This document shows, piece after piece, positions 6,059-13,666 of a stretch of DNA of 16,750 bases. A program made the position numbers and the translations under genes. Every line of letters starts with the position of its first letter. Within the stretch, counting starts at the first letter, position 1. Source of the DNA: Thiotrichales bacterium (GTDB taxonomy: Bacteria > Pseudomonadota > Gammaproteobacteria > Thiomicrospirales > Thiomicrospiraceae); assembly GCA_027036095.1 (NCBI GenBank), contig JALVTA010000221.1, positions 1 through 16,750 on the forward strand. Reading direction: 5' to 3'. Under the pieces are notes generated by a model. The model was given only the letters and a program-made list of their open reading frames with translations. It did not search any database and was not told the origin of the DNA.

Positions 6059-7110
6059 GCCAGAATCTCCTCAAGGGCAGCGATGAGTACATCGTTCTGT
6101 TCCGGCGTGCCGATGGTGATGCGAAGCCAGTCGCGCACCCGCGGGGCACTGAAGTGACGCACGATGATGTGGCGTGCCCGCAGCGCCTCCATGACGCTTT
6201 CAGCGGGTTTCGGCGGGCGGGCCAGCACGAAGTTGGCCTGCGAGGGCACCACCTCGCAGCCCAGCCGCGTAAGCGCCCCGCTCACCCGCGCCCGCTCTGC
6301 CATGACGGCCTGTCGAGTACGCTGGAACCAGGCCTCGTCCTCAAAGGCGGCCTGTGCCGCCACCTGCGCCAGCCGGTCCAGCGGATAGGAGTTGAAACTG
6401 TCCTTGACCCGCGTCAGCCCTTCGATGAGTGCCTCGGAACCTATGGCGAAACCGACGCGCATGCCCGCCAGCGCCCGGGACTTGGAGAGCGTCTGCACCA
6501 CCAGCAGGTTGGGATGGTGTGCCACCAGCGGCACGGCGCTCTCGGCGCCGAAGTCCACATAGGCCTCATCCACCACCACAACACTGTCCCGATTGCGGTC
6601 CAGCAACGCCTCAATATCGGCCCGCGTCACCGCCCGACCGGTAGGCGCATTGGGATTGGGGAAGATGATGCCGCCATTGGGGCGGTCATAATCTTCCAGC
6701 ACCAGCGAGAAATCCTCCCGCAGGGGAACCTGCTCGAAGGCGATGTCGAACAGACGGCAGTAGACGGGATAGAAACTGTAGGTGATGTCGGGAAATAGCA
6801 GCGGTGCATCATGCTTGAGCAGCGCCCGGAAGGCATGGGCCAGCACCTCGTCGGAACCGTTGCCCACGAACACCTGTTCCGGCGCTACGCCGTAATAGTC
6901 GGCGATGGTGCGGCGCAGCTCCAGCGACACCGGGTCCGGGTAGAGCCTGAGACGTCCGTCCGCTGCCGCACGGATGGCCGCCAGCACCTTTTCCGACGGC
7001 GGCCAGGGACACTCGTTGGTATTGAGCTTGATCAGGTTGTCCAACCGGGGCTGCTCCCCCGGCACATAGGGCGCCAGATCGGCGATGCCGGCACTCCAGA
7101 AACGGCTCAC
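6055..7110 (-). CDS. hisC: Histidinol-phosphate aminotransferase
   Basis: A 351-residue fold-type I PLP enzyme, normal HisC length. Visible landmarks are LNTNECPWPPS near the N-terminus (29-39), NPNAPTGR (152-159), VVDEAYVDF (179-187, with Asp181 and Tyr184 contacting PLP), the Schiff-base Lys210 in TLSKSRALAGMR, and Arg218. It converts imidazole-acetol phosphate and glutamate to histidinol phosphate and 2-oxoglutarate. The predicted start is GTG (7108-7110), with a GGGGGCG purine stretch just upstream and 9 nt after the hisD stop. A second, HisC-like paralogue elsewhere in the genome is possible, but the position after hisG-hisD supports the histidine role. Confidence 0.95.
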   Translation of the reverse strand: MSRFWSAGIADLAPYVPGEQPRLDNLIKLNTNECPWPPSEKVLAAIRAAADGRLRLYPDPVSLELRRTIADYYGVAPEQVFVGNGSDEVLAHAFRALLKHDAPLLFPDITYSFYPVYCRLFDIAFEQVPLREDFSLVLEDYDRPNGGIIFPNPNAPTGRAVTRADIEALLDRNRDSVVVVDEAYVDFGAESAVPLVAHHPNLLVVQTLSKSRALAGMRVGFAIGSEALIEGLTRVKDSFNSYPLDRLAQVAAQAAFEDEAWFQRTRQAVMAERARVSGALTRLGCEVVPSQANFVLARPPKPAESVMEALRARHIIVRHFSAPRVRDWLRITIGTPEQNDVLIAALEEILA

Positions 7111-7119
7111 GCCCGCCCC

Positions 7120-8418
7120 CTACTTGAGGCGGTAGCGGGCGGACTGGGCGTGGGCCGGCAGCCCCTCGCCATCGGCCAGGGTGGCGGCGATACGGCCCAG
7201 CGTCTGCACCCCTTCCTCCGACACCATGATCAGGCTGGAGCGCTTGACGAAGTCATACACGCCCAGCGGCGAGCTGAAACGGGCGGTACGGCTGGTGGGC
7301 AGCACATGGTTGGGGCCGGCGCAGTAGTCGCCCAGCGCCTCGGCGGTGTAGCGGCCCATGAAGATGGCGCCCGCGTGCCGGATACCCGGCAGCAGGGCTT
7401 CCGGATCATCCACGGACAGCTCCAGATGCTCCGGCGCGATAATGTTGATCATCTCTACCGCCTGGTCCATGTCGGAGACGGTAATGATGGCGCCCCGGTC
7501 ACGCAGGGCCTTTTCGATGATCTCCCGGCGGGGCATGGTGGGCAGCAGCTTGTCGATGCTGGCCGCCACAGCATCGGCAAAGGCGGCATCCGGCGTCACC
7601 AGAATCGCCTGGGCATCTTCATCGTGCTCCGCCTGGGAGAACAGGTCCATGGCGATCCAGTCCGGATCGGTCTTACCGTCGCACACCACCAGAATCTCGG
7701 AGGGTCCGGCGATCATGTCGATGCCCACGGTGCCATAGACGTAGCGCTTGGCGGTGGCCACGAAGATATTGCCGGGCCCGACGATCTTGTCCACCTGCGG
7801 GATGGTCTCGGTGCCGTAGGCCAGCGCCGCCACTGCCTGCGCGCCCCCCACGGTGAACACCCGATCCACCTCGGAGATGGCAGCGGCGGCCAGCACCATG
7901 TCGTTCAGCTCGCCATCGGGAGCGGGCACCACCATGATCAGCTCCTCCACACCGGCCACCTTGGCGGGAATGGCGTTCATCAGCACGGAGGAAGGATAGG
8001 CCGCCTTGCCACCGGGCACATACAGGCCGACCCGGTCCAGCGGAGTGATCTTCTGTCCCAGCAGGGTGCCGTCCGCCTCACGGTAGCTCCAGCTCTCCTC
8101 CACCTGATGACAGTGATAGGCACGGATACGCTCGGCGGCCACCTCCAGCCCTTCACGCAGTTCGGGCGCGATGGCATCCAGTGCCTGCTGCAGCCGCGCC
8201 CTGGGAATTTCCAAATCAGCCCCCTTCTCCAGCTTGAGACGGTCGAAGCGTTCGGTGTACTCCAGCACGGCGGCGTCCCCGCGCTCGCGCACGTTGCGCA
8301 GCACATCCAGCACAATCTGGTTGACCTTGTCGTCGGATACGCTCTCCCAGGCCAGCAGGGCGTCCAGCTGCTGACGGAAGTCGGGGGCGTTGGCGTCCAG
8401 TCTGCGAATGTCAGTCAT
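7120..8418 (-). CDS. hisD: Histidinol dehydrogenase
   Basis: A 432-residue protein, close to the E. coli HisD length. It performs the last two steps of histidine synthesis, oxidising L-histidinol to L-histidine with two NAD+. Zinc ligands fit Gln262 and His265 (SQAEHDEDAQ), Asp364 (GDYCAGPNH) and His423 (LPAHAQ). The catalytic pair Glu330-His331 lies in APEHLEL, and GPGNIFVATAKR (214-225) is the typical family segment. It overlaps hisG by 8 bp and is followed 9 nt later by hisC. No inactivating change is seen. Confidence 0.97.
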   Translation of the reverse strand: MTDIRRLDANAPDFRQQLDALLAWESVSDDKVNQIVLDVLRNVRERGDAAVLEYTERFDRLKLEKGADLEIPRARLQQALDAIAPELREGLEVAAERIRAYHCHQVEESWSYREADGTLLGQKITPLDRVGLYVPGGKAAYPSSVLMNAIPAKVAGVEELIMVVPAPDGELNDMVLAAAAISEVDRVFTVGGAQAVAALAYGTETIPQVDKIVGPGNIFVATAKRYVYGTVGIDMIAGPSEILVVCDGKTDPDWIAMDLFSQAEHDEDAQAILVTPDAAFADAVAASIDKLLPTMPRREIIEKALRDRGAIITVSDMDQAVEMINIIAPEHLELSVDDPEALLPGIRHAGAIFMGRYTAEALGDYCAGPNHVLPTSRTARFSSPLGVYDFVKRSSLIMVSEEGVQTLGRIAATLADGEGLPAHAQSARYRLK

Positions 8419-9052
8419 GGTTGATGGCCTCTTGCATCTGTTGAACCAGGTCCTGAATCAGGTCGAATTTCATCTTGTAGGCATGGCGGTTGGCAATCAG
8501 GCGCGAGCTGATGTCGGCGATGTGCTCCATGGGCACCAGTCCGTTGGCCTTGAGCGTGTTGCCAGTGTCCACCAGGTCGACGATCACGTCGGACAGCCCC
8601 ACCAGCGGCGCCAGTTCCATGGAGCCGTAGAGCTTGATCAGCTCCACCTGTTCCCCCTTTCGGGCGAAGTATGCCCGGGCGGAACGGACATACTTCGTAG
8701 CCACCTTCAGGCGGTGGCCGCCGGGCTGGAAGTCCGCCGGCCCGGCCACCATCAGGCGGCAGGGGGCGATCTTCAGATCCAGCAGCTCGTAGAGGTTGTC
8801 GTCATCGGCCTCCATGAGCACGTCCTTGCCGGCCACGCCCAGATCCGCCGCACCATGGTTGACATAGGTCGGCGCATCGGTGGCACGCACCGCCAGCAGG
8901 CGCACATGGGGCAGGTTGGTGCGCAGAATCAGCTTGCGGCTCTTGTCCGGATGATCCAGCGGCACGATGCCCGCCGCCTCCAGCAGCGGCAGGGTCTCCT
9001 TGAGAATGCGCCCCTTGGACAGGGCGATGGTCAGGGTGGCTTCACTGCTCAT
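8411..9052 (-). CDS. hisG: ATP phosphoribosyltransferase, short form
   Basis: A 213-residue HisG that catalyses the first step of histidine synthesis, joining ATP and PRPP. The PRPP-binding segment is DVIVDLVDTGNTLKANGL (155-172); GVAGKDVL (72-79) is also typical. It lacks the C-terminal ACT-like regulatory domain of the roughly 300-residue form. Short HisG proteins normally need HisZ, a histidyl-tRNA synthetase paralogue, for activity and histidine feedback; no hisZ is in the window. The start at 9052 gives an ATGA overlap with murA. A longer reading from 9112 would add 20 residues encoded by the murA 3' end with no homology. Confidence 0.95.
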   Translation of the reverse strand: MSSEATLTIALSKGRILKETLPLLEAAGIVPLDHPDKSRKLILRTNLPHVRLLAVRATDAPTYVNHGAADLGVAGKDVLMEADDDNLYELLDLKIAPCRLMVAGPADFQPGGHRLKVATKYVRSARAYFARKGEQVELIKLYGSMELAPLVGLSDVIVDLVDTGNTLKANGLVPMEHIADISSRLIANRHAYKMKFDLIQDLVQQMQEAINHD

Positions 9053-10314
9053 TGGCTGTCCGTCAGGCGGACAATGTCCGCCCCCAGTTTGTGAAATTTC
9101 TCTTCGATACACTCATAGCCGCGGTCGATGTGATAGACACGGTTGACCACGGTCTCACCCTCGGCGGCCAGCCCGGCCAGAATCAGACTGGCGGAGGCGC
9201 GCAGGTCTGTGGCCATCACCGGCGCGCCGATAAGCCGCTCCACACCGTTAGTGATGGCCTTGTTGCCCTGGACGGTGATGTCCGCCCCCATGCGCAGAAG
9301 CTCGCTCACATGCATGAAGCGGTTCTCGAACAGAGTCTCCTCCACCACTGCGCGCCCTTTCGCCAGCGCGTTCATCACCAGAAACTGCGCCTGCATGTCG
9401 GTGGGAAACAGCGGATAGGGGGCTGTGACGATGTCCACCGGCTTAAGCGGGCGGTCGCGCATGTCCAGCGTGATGCGATTCCGCTCAATCTCCAGCTCGG
9501 CCCCTGCCTGGCGGAACTTCTCCAGCACGGCGGTCATGTGGGCCGGCTCCACGTGGGTGGCGGTCACCCGGCTGCCGGTAACGGCGGCGGCCGCCAGATA
9601 GGTGCCCGCCTCAATACGGTCGGGTATGATGTCATGCACCGCCCCACTGAGCCGCTCCACCCCTTCGATCACCAGTGTAGAGGTACCGATGCCGGAGATC
9701 TTCGCGCCCATGCTGTTGAGAAAGTGGGCCAGATCCTGCACTTCCGGCTCGCAGGCAGCGTTCTCCAGCACCGTGGTACCTTCGGCCAGCACCGCGGCCA
9801 TCATCAGGTTTTCCGTGCCGGTGACGGTGACCACGTGCATGGGGATGCGCGCGCCCCTGAGCCGCTCGGCACGGGCGATGATGTACCCCCGCTCCACGCG
9901 GATGTCGGCCCCCATCTTCTTCATGCCGTCGATGTGCACATCCACTGGGCGGGAGCCGATGGCGCAGCCGCCGGGCAGGGAGACGCGCGCCTCGCCGAAT
10001 CGGGCCAGCAGCGGCCCCATCACCAGAATGGAGGCGCGCATGGTCTTGACCAGCTCGTAGGGGGCCTCGCGGGTGTGGATGTCGCTGTTGTCCAGCTCAA
10101 TGTTGAGCTTTTCGTCCACCACGATGCGCGTGCCCATGGAAGCCAGCAGCTGCAGCGTGGTGGTCACATCTCGCAGGTGGGGAATGTTGCCGAGCCGCGA
10201 AGGTTCCTCGCTCAGCAGCGTGGCCATGAGAATCGGCAGCGCCGCATTCTTGGCACCGGAGATGCGGACCTCTCCTTCCAGCCGGTTGGGCCCCTGTATG
10301 ACCAGTCTGTCCAT
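9049..10314 (-). CDS. murA: UDP-N-acetylglucosamine 1-carboxyvinyltransferase
   Basis: A 421-residue MurA, matching the E. coli enzyme (419). It transfers enolpyruvate from PEP to UDP-GlcNAc, the first committed step of peptidoglycan synthesis, in the cytoplasm. Key residues visible: Lys22-Asn23 (SGAKNAALP), the catalytic Cys117 in PGGCAIGSRPVD, and Asp306 in FPTDMQAQF. Because Cys117 is present rather than Asp, fosfomycin sensitivity is expected at the target level. It starts 7 nt after ibaG and overlaps hisG by 4 bp. The ibaG-murA neighbourhood is conserved across gammaproteobacteria. Confidence 0.98.
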   Translation of the reverse strand: MDRLVIQGPNRLEGEVRISGAKNAALPILMATLLSEEPSRLGNIPHLRDVTTTLQLLASMGTRIVVDEKLNIELDNSDIHTREAPYELVKTMRASILVMGPLLARFGEARVSLPGGCAIGSRPVDVHIDGMKKMGADIRVERGYIIARAERLRGARIPMHVVTVTGTENLMMAAVLAEGTTVLENAACEPEVQDLAHFLNSMGAKISGIGTSTLVIEGVERLSGAVHDIIPDRIEAGTYLAAAAVTGSRVTATHVEPAHMTAVLEKFRQAGAELEIERNRITLDMRDRPLKPVDIVTAPYPLFPTDMQAQFLVMNALAKGRAVVEETLFENRFMHVSELLRMGADITVQGNKAITNGVERLIGAPVMATDLRASASLILAGLAAEGETVVNRVYHIDRGYECIEEKFHKLGADIVRLTDSQ

Positions 10315-10321
10315 TATGTCC

Positions 10322-10546
10322 TCACTCGGCCGGCACGCGGGTCCTGATGGACAGCGCGTGCAGCTCGCCGCTCTCCAGCTGCGGCTTGAACAGCTCGTTG
10401 ATCATGCGGTGACGCTGCAGGGGCGTCTTGCCGGCAAAGGCTGCGCTTTCCACCTCCACGGTGAAGTTGCACTCCTCACCGCTGACCTTCACCCTGGCGT
10501 CCGGCAGGGCGTCGGTGATGATCTTCTTGACGGTTTCCGGGGCCAT
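10322..10546 (-). CDS. ibaG: BolA-family protein IbaG (YrbA-like)
   Basis: A 74-residue BolA-family protein, slightly shorter than E. coli IbaG. It shows the KVSGEECNFTVEV strand (about 20-32), with Cys26 where a metal or cluster ligand lies in this subgroup, the QRHRMINELF helix (44-53, His46) and LHALSIRT (62-69). IbaG pairs with monothiol glutaredoxin and is linked to acid response and Fe-S cluster trafficking. GGAGG stands 6 nt before the ATG. It lies 21 nt after the exporter permease gene and 7 nt before murA, its usual neighbour. Confidence 0.92.
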   Translation of the reverse strand: MAPETVKKIITDALPDARVKVSGEECNFTVEVESAAFAGKTPLQRHRMINELFKPQLESGELHALSIRTRVPAE

Positions 10547-10565
10547 GAAGCCTCCACGAAAAAAT

Positions 10566-10586
10566 GGTTAATGGCGTATTTTAACC
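10566..10586 (-). terminator. Small hairpin with T-run between exporter permease gene and ibaG
   Basis: On the minus strand GGTTAA (10586-10581) pairs with TTAACC (10571-10566) around a 9-nt loop, followed directly by ATTTTTT. It spans the permease stop codon. The six-bp stem is AT-rich, so partial termination or an RNA-processing site is more likely than a full stop. It could lower expression of ibaG-murA-his relative to the upstream transport genes. Confidence 0.35.
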
Positions 10587-11329
10587 CCTTTCACCAGCAG
10601 CCACAGATTGATGGCACTGACCAGCGCCAGAAAGCCGAGCGTCACGCCCAGGCTGACACCGAGCGGCACGTCACTCTGCTGGAAGAAGCCGTAGCGGGAA
10701 CCATCCACCATGTAGAAGAACGGGTTGAAATGAGAGGCCTGCTGCCACACAGGCGGCAGCTGATGGATGGAGTAGAACACACCGGACAGAAAGGTCAGCG
10801 GCACGACGATGAAATTCTGGAAGGCGGCCAGGTGGTCATACTTTTCCGACAGGATGCCGGCCATGATGCCCAGCCCGCCCATGACCGCACCGCTGAGCAC
10901 GGCAAACAGCAGAATCCAGCCGGGCGCCTGCCAGCTCATGCCGTAGCCGAGCCAGCCCACCAGAAACACCATCAGCCCCACCAGCAGGCCCCGCAGCACG
11001 GCCGAGCCGAGAAAGGCGAGATAGATTTCCAGCGGGGACAGCGGCGCCAGCAGCAGAAAGACGATGTTGCCGTGCATCTTGGACTGGATCAGACTGGAGG
11101 AGCTGTTGGCAAAGGCGTTCTGCATCAGCGCCATCATGGCCAGCCCCGGCACGAGAAAATGGGCGTAGTCCACGCCGCGGAAGGCCACACTCTCCTCGTC
11201 CAGCAGCTGGCCGAACACCAGAAGATACAGCAGCGTCGTCACCACCGGCGCAAACAGCGTCTGCACCGCCACGGAAAGGAACCGGCGGTTCTCCTTTATG
11301 AACAGCGTCCACAGGCCGCGCCAGTTCAT
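10568..11329 (-). CDS. ABC-2 type exporter permease (YadH-like)
   Basis: A 253-residue integral membrane protein with about six hydrophobic helices, the size and pattern of ABC-2 permeases of the YadH family. The N-terminus (NWRGLWTLFIKENRRFL) is the cytoplasmic coupling region; LVPGLAMMALMQNAF (59-73) and LTFLSGVFYSIHQLP (178-192) are typical ABC-2 segments. It should form a homodimer with the ATPase encoded just upstream (4-bp ATGA overlap). The substrate is unknown; family members export drugs, glycans or lipids. The embedding between mlaB and ibaG suggests an envelope role, but this is inference. It is too short and lacks the motifs of LPS or teichoic-acid exporters such as Wzm. Confidence 0.85.
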   Translation of the reverse strand: MNWRGLWTLFIKENRRFLSVAVQTLFAPVVTTLLYLLVFGQLLDEESVAFRGVDYAHFLVPGLAMMALMQNAFANSSSSLIQSKMHGNIVFLLLAPLSPLEIYLAFLGSAVLRGLLVGLMVFLVGWLGYGMSWQAPGWILLFAVLSGAVMGGLGIMAGILSEKYDHLAAFQNFIVVPLTFLSGVFYSIHQLPPVWQQASHFNPFFYMVDGSRYGFFQQSDVPLGVSLGVTLGFLALVSAINLWLLVKGVKIRH

Positions 11330-12234
11330 GCGCCCTCCTCCGTCAGCGACAGGAACACCTGTTCCAGATCCGGCTCGATCACCCGCAGATCCTCAATCTC
11401 GATGCCGCAGGCGCGCGCCTGGTCCAGCAGGGTGCCCAGCCCGGCTTCCCGTGGCAGGCGGAAACGCCAGCCCTCCGCCAGCCGCTCGCACACCTGCCCG
11501 GCCAGCGCGCCGCTCGGCTCGCCCCGTCCGATGATCTCCACATGCTTCCAGGGCGAGCGGGCCAGCAGTTCGGCCTTGTCCGCCTCCACCACCAGCTCGC
11601 CCCGGTGGATGATGGCGATGCGGTCACACAGGCTCTCGGCCTCTTCCAGATAGTGGGTGGTGAGGATGATGGTCATGCCACCGGCGTGCAGCTCACGGGC
11701 GAACGCCCACAGACTGCGGCGCAGAGCCACGTCCACTCCGGCGGTGGGCTCGTCCAGCACCAGCACCTCCGGATGGTGCACCAGCGCCAGCGCGATCAGC
11801 AGGCGGCGCTTCATGCCGCCGGAAAGCTGATTGGTCTTCACATCCGCCTTGTCGGTCAGGGACAGCCGTTCCAGCAGCTCATCCAGCCAGGCCCGCTGCC
11901 TGCGCCCATGCAGACCGAAGTAGCCCGACTGCAGCTCCAGCAGCTCGCGCACGGAAAAGAAGGGTTCGTCGATCAGCTCCTGCGGCACCACGCCCAGCGC
12001 CCGCCGGCTGGCGCGGTAGTCCCGCTGCACGTCATGCCCCATGACGCAGATGCGCCCGCGGGTGGGAATGACCAGCCCGGCCATGGCGTTGATGAGGGTG
12101 GACTTGCCAGCGCCGTTATGACCCAACAGGCCGTAGAAACTGCCCCTGGGAATGGCAAGATCGATACCCTTGAGCGCCCACAGATCGCCGTAGCGCTTGG
12201 CCACGCTCTGAAATTCGACCGCCGGTGTGCTCAT
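11326..12234 (-). CDS. ABC transporter ATP-binding protein (YadG-like)
   Basis: A 302-residue single-domain ABC ATPase. Walker A is GHNGAGKST (38-46), the signature LSGGM (137-141), Walker B VLVLDEP (157-163, catalytic Glu162) and the H-loop His194 in TTHYLEEAE. About 70 C-terminal residues after the nucleotide-binding domain are usual in exporter ATPases of the CcmA/YadG group. It powers the permease encoded by the next gene. It overlaps both mlaB (4 bp upstream) and the permease gene (4 bp downstream). It is clearly different from MlaF at 14440-15231, so the operon encodes two separate ABC systems. Confidence 0.9.
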   Translation of the reverse strand: MSTPAVEFQSVAKRYGDLWALKGIDLAIPRGSFYGLLGHNGAGKSTLINAMAGLVIPTRGRICVMGHDVQRDYRASRRALGVVPQELIDEPFFSVRELLELQSGYFGLHGRRQRAWLDELLERLSLTDKADVKTNQLSGGMKRRLLIALALVHHPEVLVLDEPTAGVDVALRRSLWAFARELHAGGMTIILTTHYLEEAESLCDRIAIIHRGELVVEADKAELLARSPWKHVEIIGRGEPSGALAGQVCERLAEGWRFRLPREAGLGTLLDQARACGIEIEDLRVIEPDLEQVFLSLTEEGA

Positions 12235-12539
12235 GCGGCCTCTTTCGGCTCAAAAGGCAGGAAATCCAGCTCGTAGAGCTGCACCAGAATGCGCAGGCTC
12301 TGCGGCGGGTTGGCAAAAATAGGGGAGGCCCCGTTCTCCCGGGCACGGCGCGCCAGCGCCACCAGCCAGGCGAGCGCGGCGCTGTCCGCCCGCTCCACCT
12401 GACCGAGTTCCACCCGTCGTATGGGCCAGCCGAGACTGTCCAGCGCCTTCTCCAGCGCCGGTACGCTCTCCAGCGTCAGCGCCCCCTGCACGGTCAGGCA
12501 GTCACCGGACTGGTTCAGCTGTGCCTGAAGGCCGCTCAT
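12231..12539 (-). CDS. mlaB: STAS-domain protein MlaB
   Basis: A 102-residue STAS-domain protein, the size of E. coli MlaB. The conserved loop ADSAALAWLV (51-60) carries Ser53 where E. coli MlaB has a functionally important Thr. MlaB binds the MlaF ATPase on the cytoplasmic side and is needed for assembly and activity of MlaFEDB. Residues 69-75 (NGASPIF) are encoded by copy C of the short DNA repeat; the segment aligns without a length change to E. coli MlaB, so the reading frame and fold appear kept. It overlaps mlaC and the exporter ATPase gene by 4 bp each. Confidence 0.88.
   Translation of the reverse strand: MSGLQAQLNQSGDCLTVQGALTLESVPALEKALDSLGWPIRRVELGQVERADSAALAWLVALARRARENGASPIFANPPQSLRILVQLYELDFLPFEPKEAA
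12315..12334. repeat. Short dispersed repeat, copy C, inside mlaB
   Basis: AAAAAT, one A, then the 13-bp core GGGGAGGCCCCGT (12322-12334), followed by TCTCC. Against copy A it differs by one substitution and one inserted T over about 24 bases. It encodes NGASPIF in MlaB on the minus strand. In the mlaB mRNA the core could fold as GGGG-CCT-CCCC followed by TATTTTT. Confidence 0.65.
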
Positions 12540-13180
12540 GCCGCTTTGGCCTCCTCAGCTTCCCCCTTTCCTTCGAGGAAGTCGCGGTTGCGCTGCTCCA
12601 TTTCCTCGATCACACGGTCAAGCCCCTTCTTCTGCAGCTCGCTGGCGAACACCTTGCGGTAGTTGAGCAGCAGACTGACATTCTCGGCCACCACGTCATA
12701 GATCTTCCAGCGGTTGGCTTTCCGGTCCCAGTAGAGGCGGTAAACCACCTTGGTTTCCGGCGCGCCTTCACGGGTCACCGTCTGCTCTACCTGCCAGCGG
12801 CCCCGCTTGCCGGGTACCGTCCGCTCCACCTTCAGGCGGGTGATTTTCATTTTCAGCAGCGTGTTGGCGTAACTGCGCAGCAGCATGTCACGGAAGGCGG
12901 CCACAAAGCGCTCACGCTGCGCCTCGGAGGCGCTGCGCCAGTACTTGCCCAGCGCATAGCGGGCCATCTTCTCCGCCGCCACATGGGGCAGCACCTTCTG
13001 TTCGGCAAAAGCCTTGAGTGCCCTGTGATCACGGGCGAATGTGTCGCGGTTCTTCTCCAGCTCGGAGGCCAGCTGCTCGGTCAGCTGCTGGATGAAGGCG
13101 CCCGGATCGGGACGCTCCGCCGCCTGCGCTGCGGACACGCCCAACACCAGCATCAGCATCGTCAACATGCGTCTGATCAT
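12536..13180 (-). CDS. mlaC: Periplasmic phospholipid-binding protein MlaC
   Basis: A 214-residue protein of the MlaC/Ttg2D family, near the E. coli length. A signal peptide (MIRR, hydrophobic 6-18, cleavage after AQA at residue 20) sends it to the periplasm. MlaC shuttles single phospholipids across the periplasm between the outer-membrane MlaA complex and the inner-membrane MlaFEDB complex. Typical segments are FAEQKVLPHVAAEKMARYALGK (about 58-79) and VVYRLYWDRKANRWKIYDVV (about 145-164). The C-terminal tail is charged and Lys/Glu-rich. It overlaps mlaD and mlaB by 4 bp each. mlaA is not in the window. Confidence 0.93.
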   Translation of the reverse strand: MIRRMLTMLMLVLGVSAAQAAERPDPGAFIQQLTEQLASELEKNRDTFARDHRALKAFAEQKVLPHVAAEKMARYALGKYWRSASEAQRERFVAAFRDMLLRSYANTLLKMKITRLKVERTVPGKRGRWQVEQTVTREGAPETKVVYRLYWDRKANRWKIYDVVAENVSLLLNYRKVFASELQKKGLDRVIEEMEQRNRDFLEGKGEAEEAKAA

Positions 13181-13653
13181 TTGTCATCTCCCTTGGAATC
13201 GCTCATCTTGACCAGAAACTGTCCGATCAGATCCTCCAGCACCAGCGCGGACTGGGTTAGTTCGATCTCGTCCCCGTCAGCCAGCATTTCGTCATCTCCG
13301 CCGGGCTCGAGGCCAATATACTGATCCCCCAGCAGGCCGCTGGTGAGAATGGCGGCCGAAGTATCCGCCGGCAGTTCGTAGGCCCGGTCGATCTTCATGG
13401 TCACCAGCGCACGGTAGTTGGACCTGTCGATGCCGATGCTGCTGACCCGCCCGATGACCACACCGCTCAGCTTGACCGGCGCGCGCACCTTGAGCCCGCC
13501 GATGTTGTCAAAGTGGGCCTTGAGGGTGTAGGTGGGCCGATCCTGGGCCACGGCGGCAAAGTTGCTCACCTTCATCGCCAGCATGAACAGGGCCGCGGCG
13601 GCCAGCACTACCAGCACGCCCACGCCCAGCTCGATTTTCGCCTGCTTGTCCAT
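13177..13653 (-). CDS. mlaD: MCE-domain protein MlaD
   Basis: A 158-residue protein with one N-terminal membrane helix (about 9-28) and a single MCE domain (about 40-117), somewhat shorter than E. coli MlaD (183) at the C-terminus. The pore-loop segment is LTSGLLGDQYIGLEPGG (103-119). MlaD forms a periplasmic hexameric ring on the MlaE dimer that receives lipid from MlaC. It begins 13 nt after the mlaE stop and overlaps mlaC by 4 bp. Confidence 0.94.
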   Translation of the reverse strand: MDKQAKIELGVGVLVVLAAAALFMLAMKVSNFAAVAQDRPTYTLKAHFDNIGGLKVRAPVKLSGVVIGRVSSIGIDRSNYRALVTMKIDRAYELPADTSAAILTSGLLGDQYIGLEPGGDDEMLADGDEIELTQSALVLEDLIGQFLVKMSDSKGDDK

Positions 13654-13666
13654 GTTGCCTTCCCGT

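Noticed and set aside
6811..8424. Long plus-strand open frame (537 codons) over hisC and hisD
   Set aside because: It is antisense to two clear his genes, is His/Gly/Gln-rich as expected from the complement of GC-rich codons, and has no recognisable domain.
9053..9112. Longer HisG start at 9112
   Set aside because: The extra residues come from the murA 3' end; the ATG at 9052 gives the typical ATGA overlap and the normal short-HisG N-terminus.
9052..11653. Plus-strand open frames of 431 and 526 codons across murA, ibaG and the exporter genes
   Set aside because: Shadows of minus-strand genes with intact motifs; composition is low-complexity and no start signals are seen.
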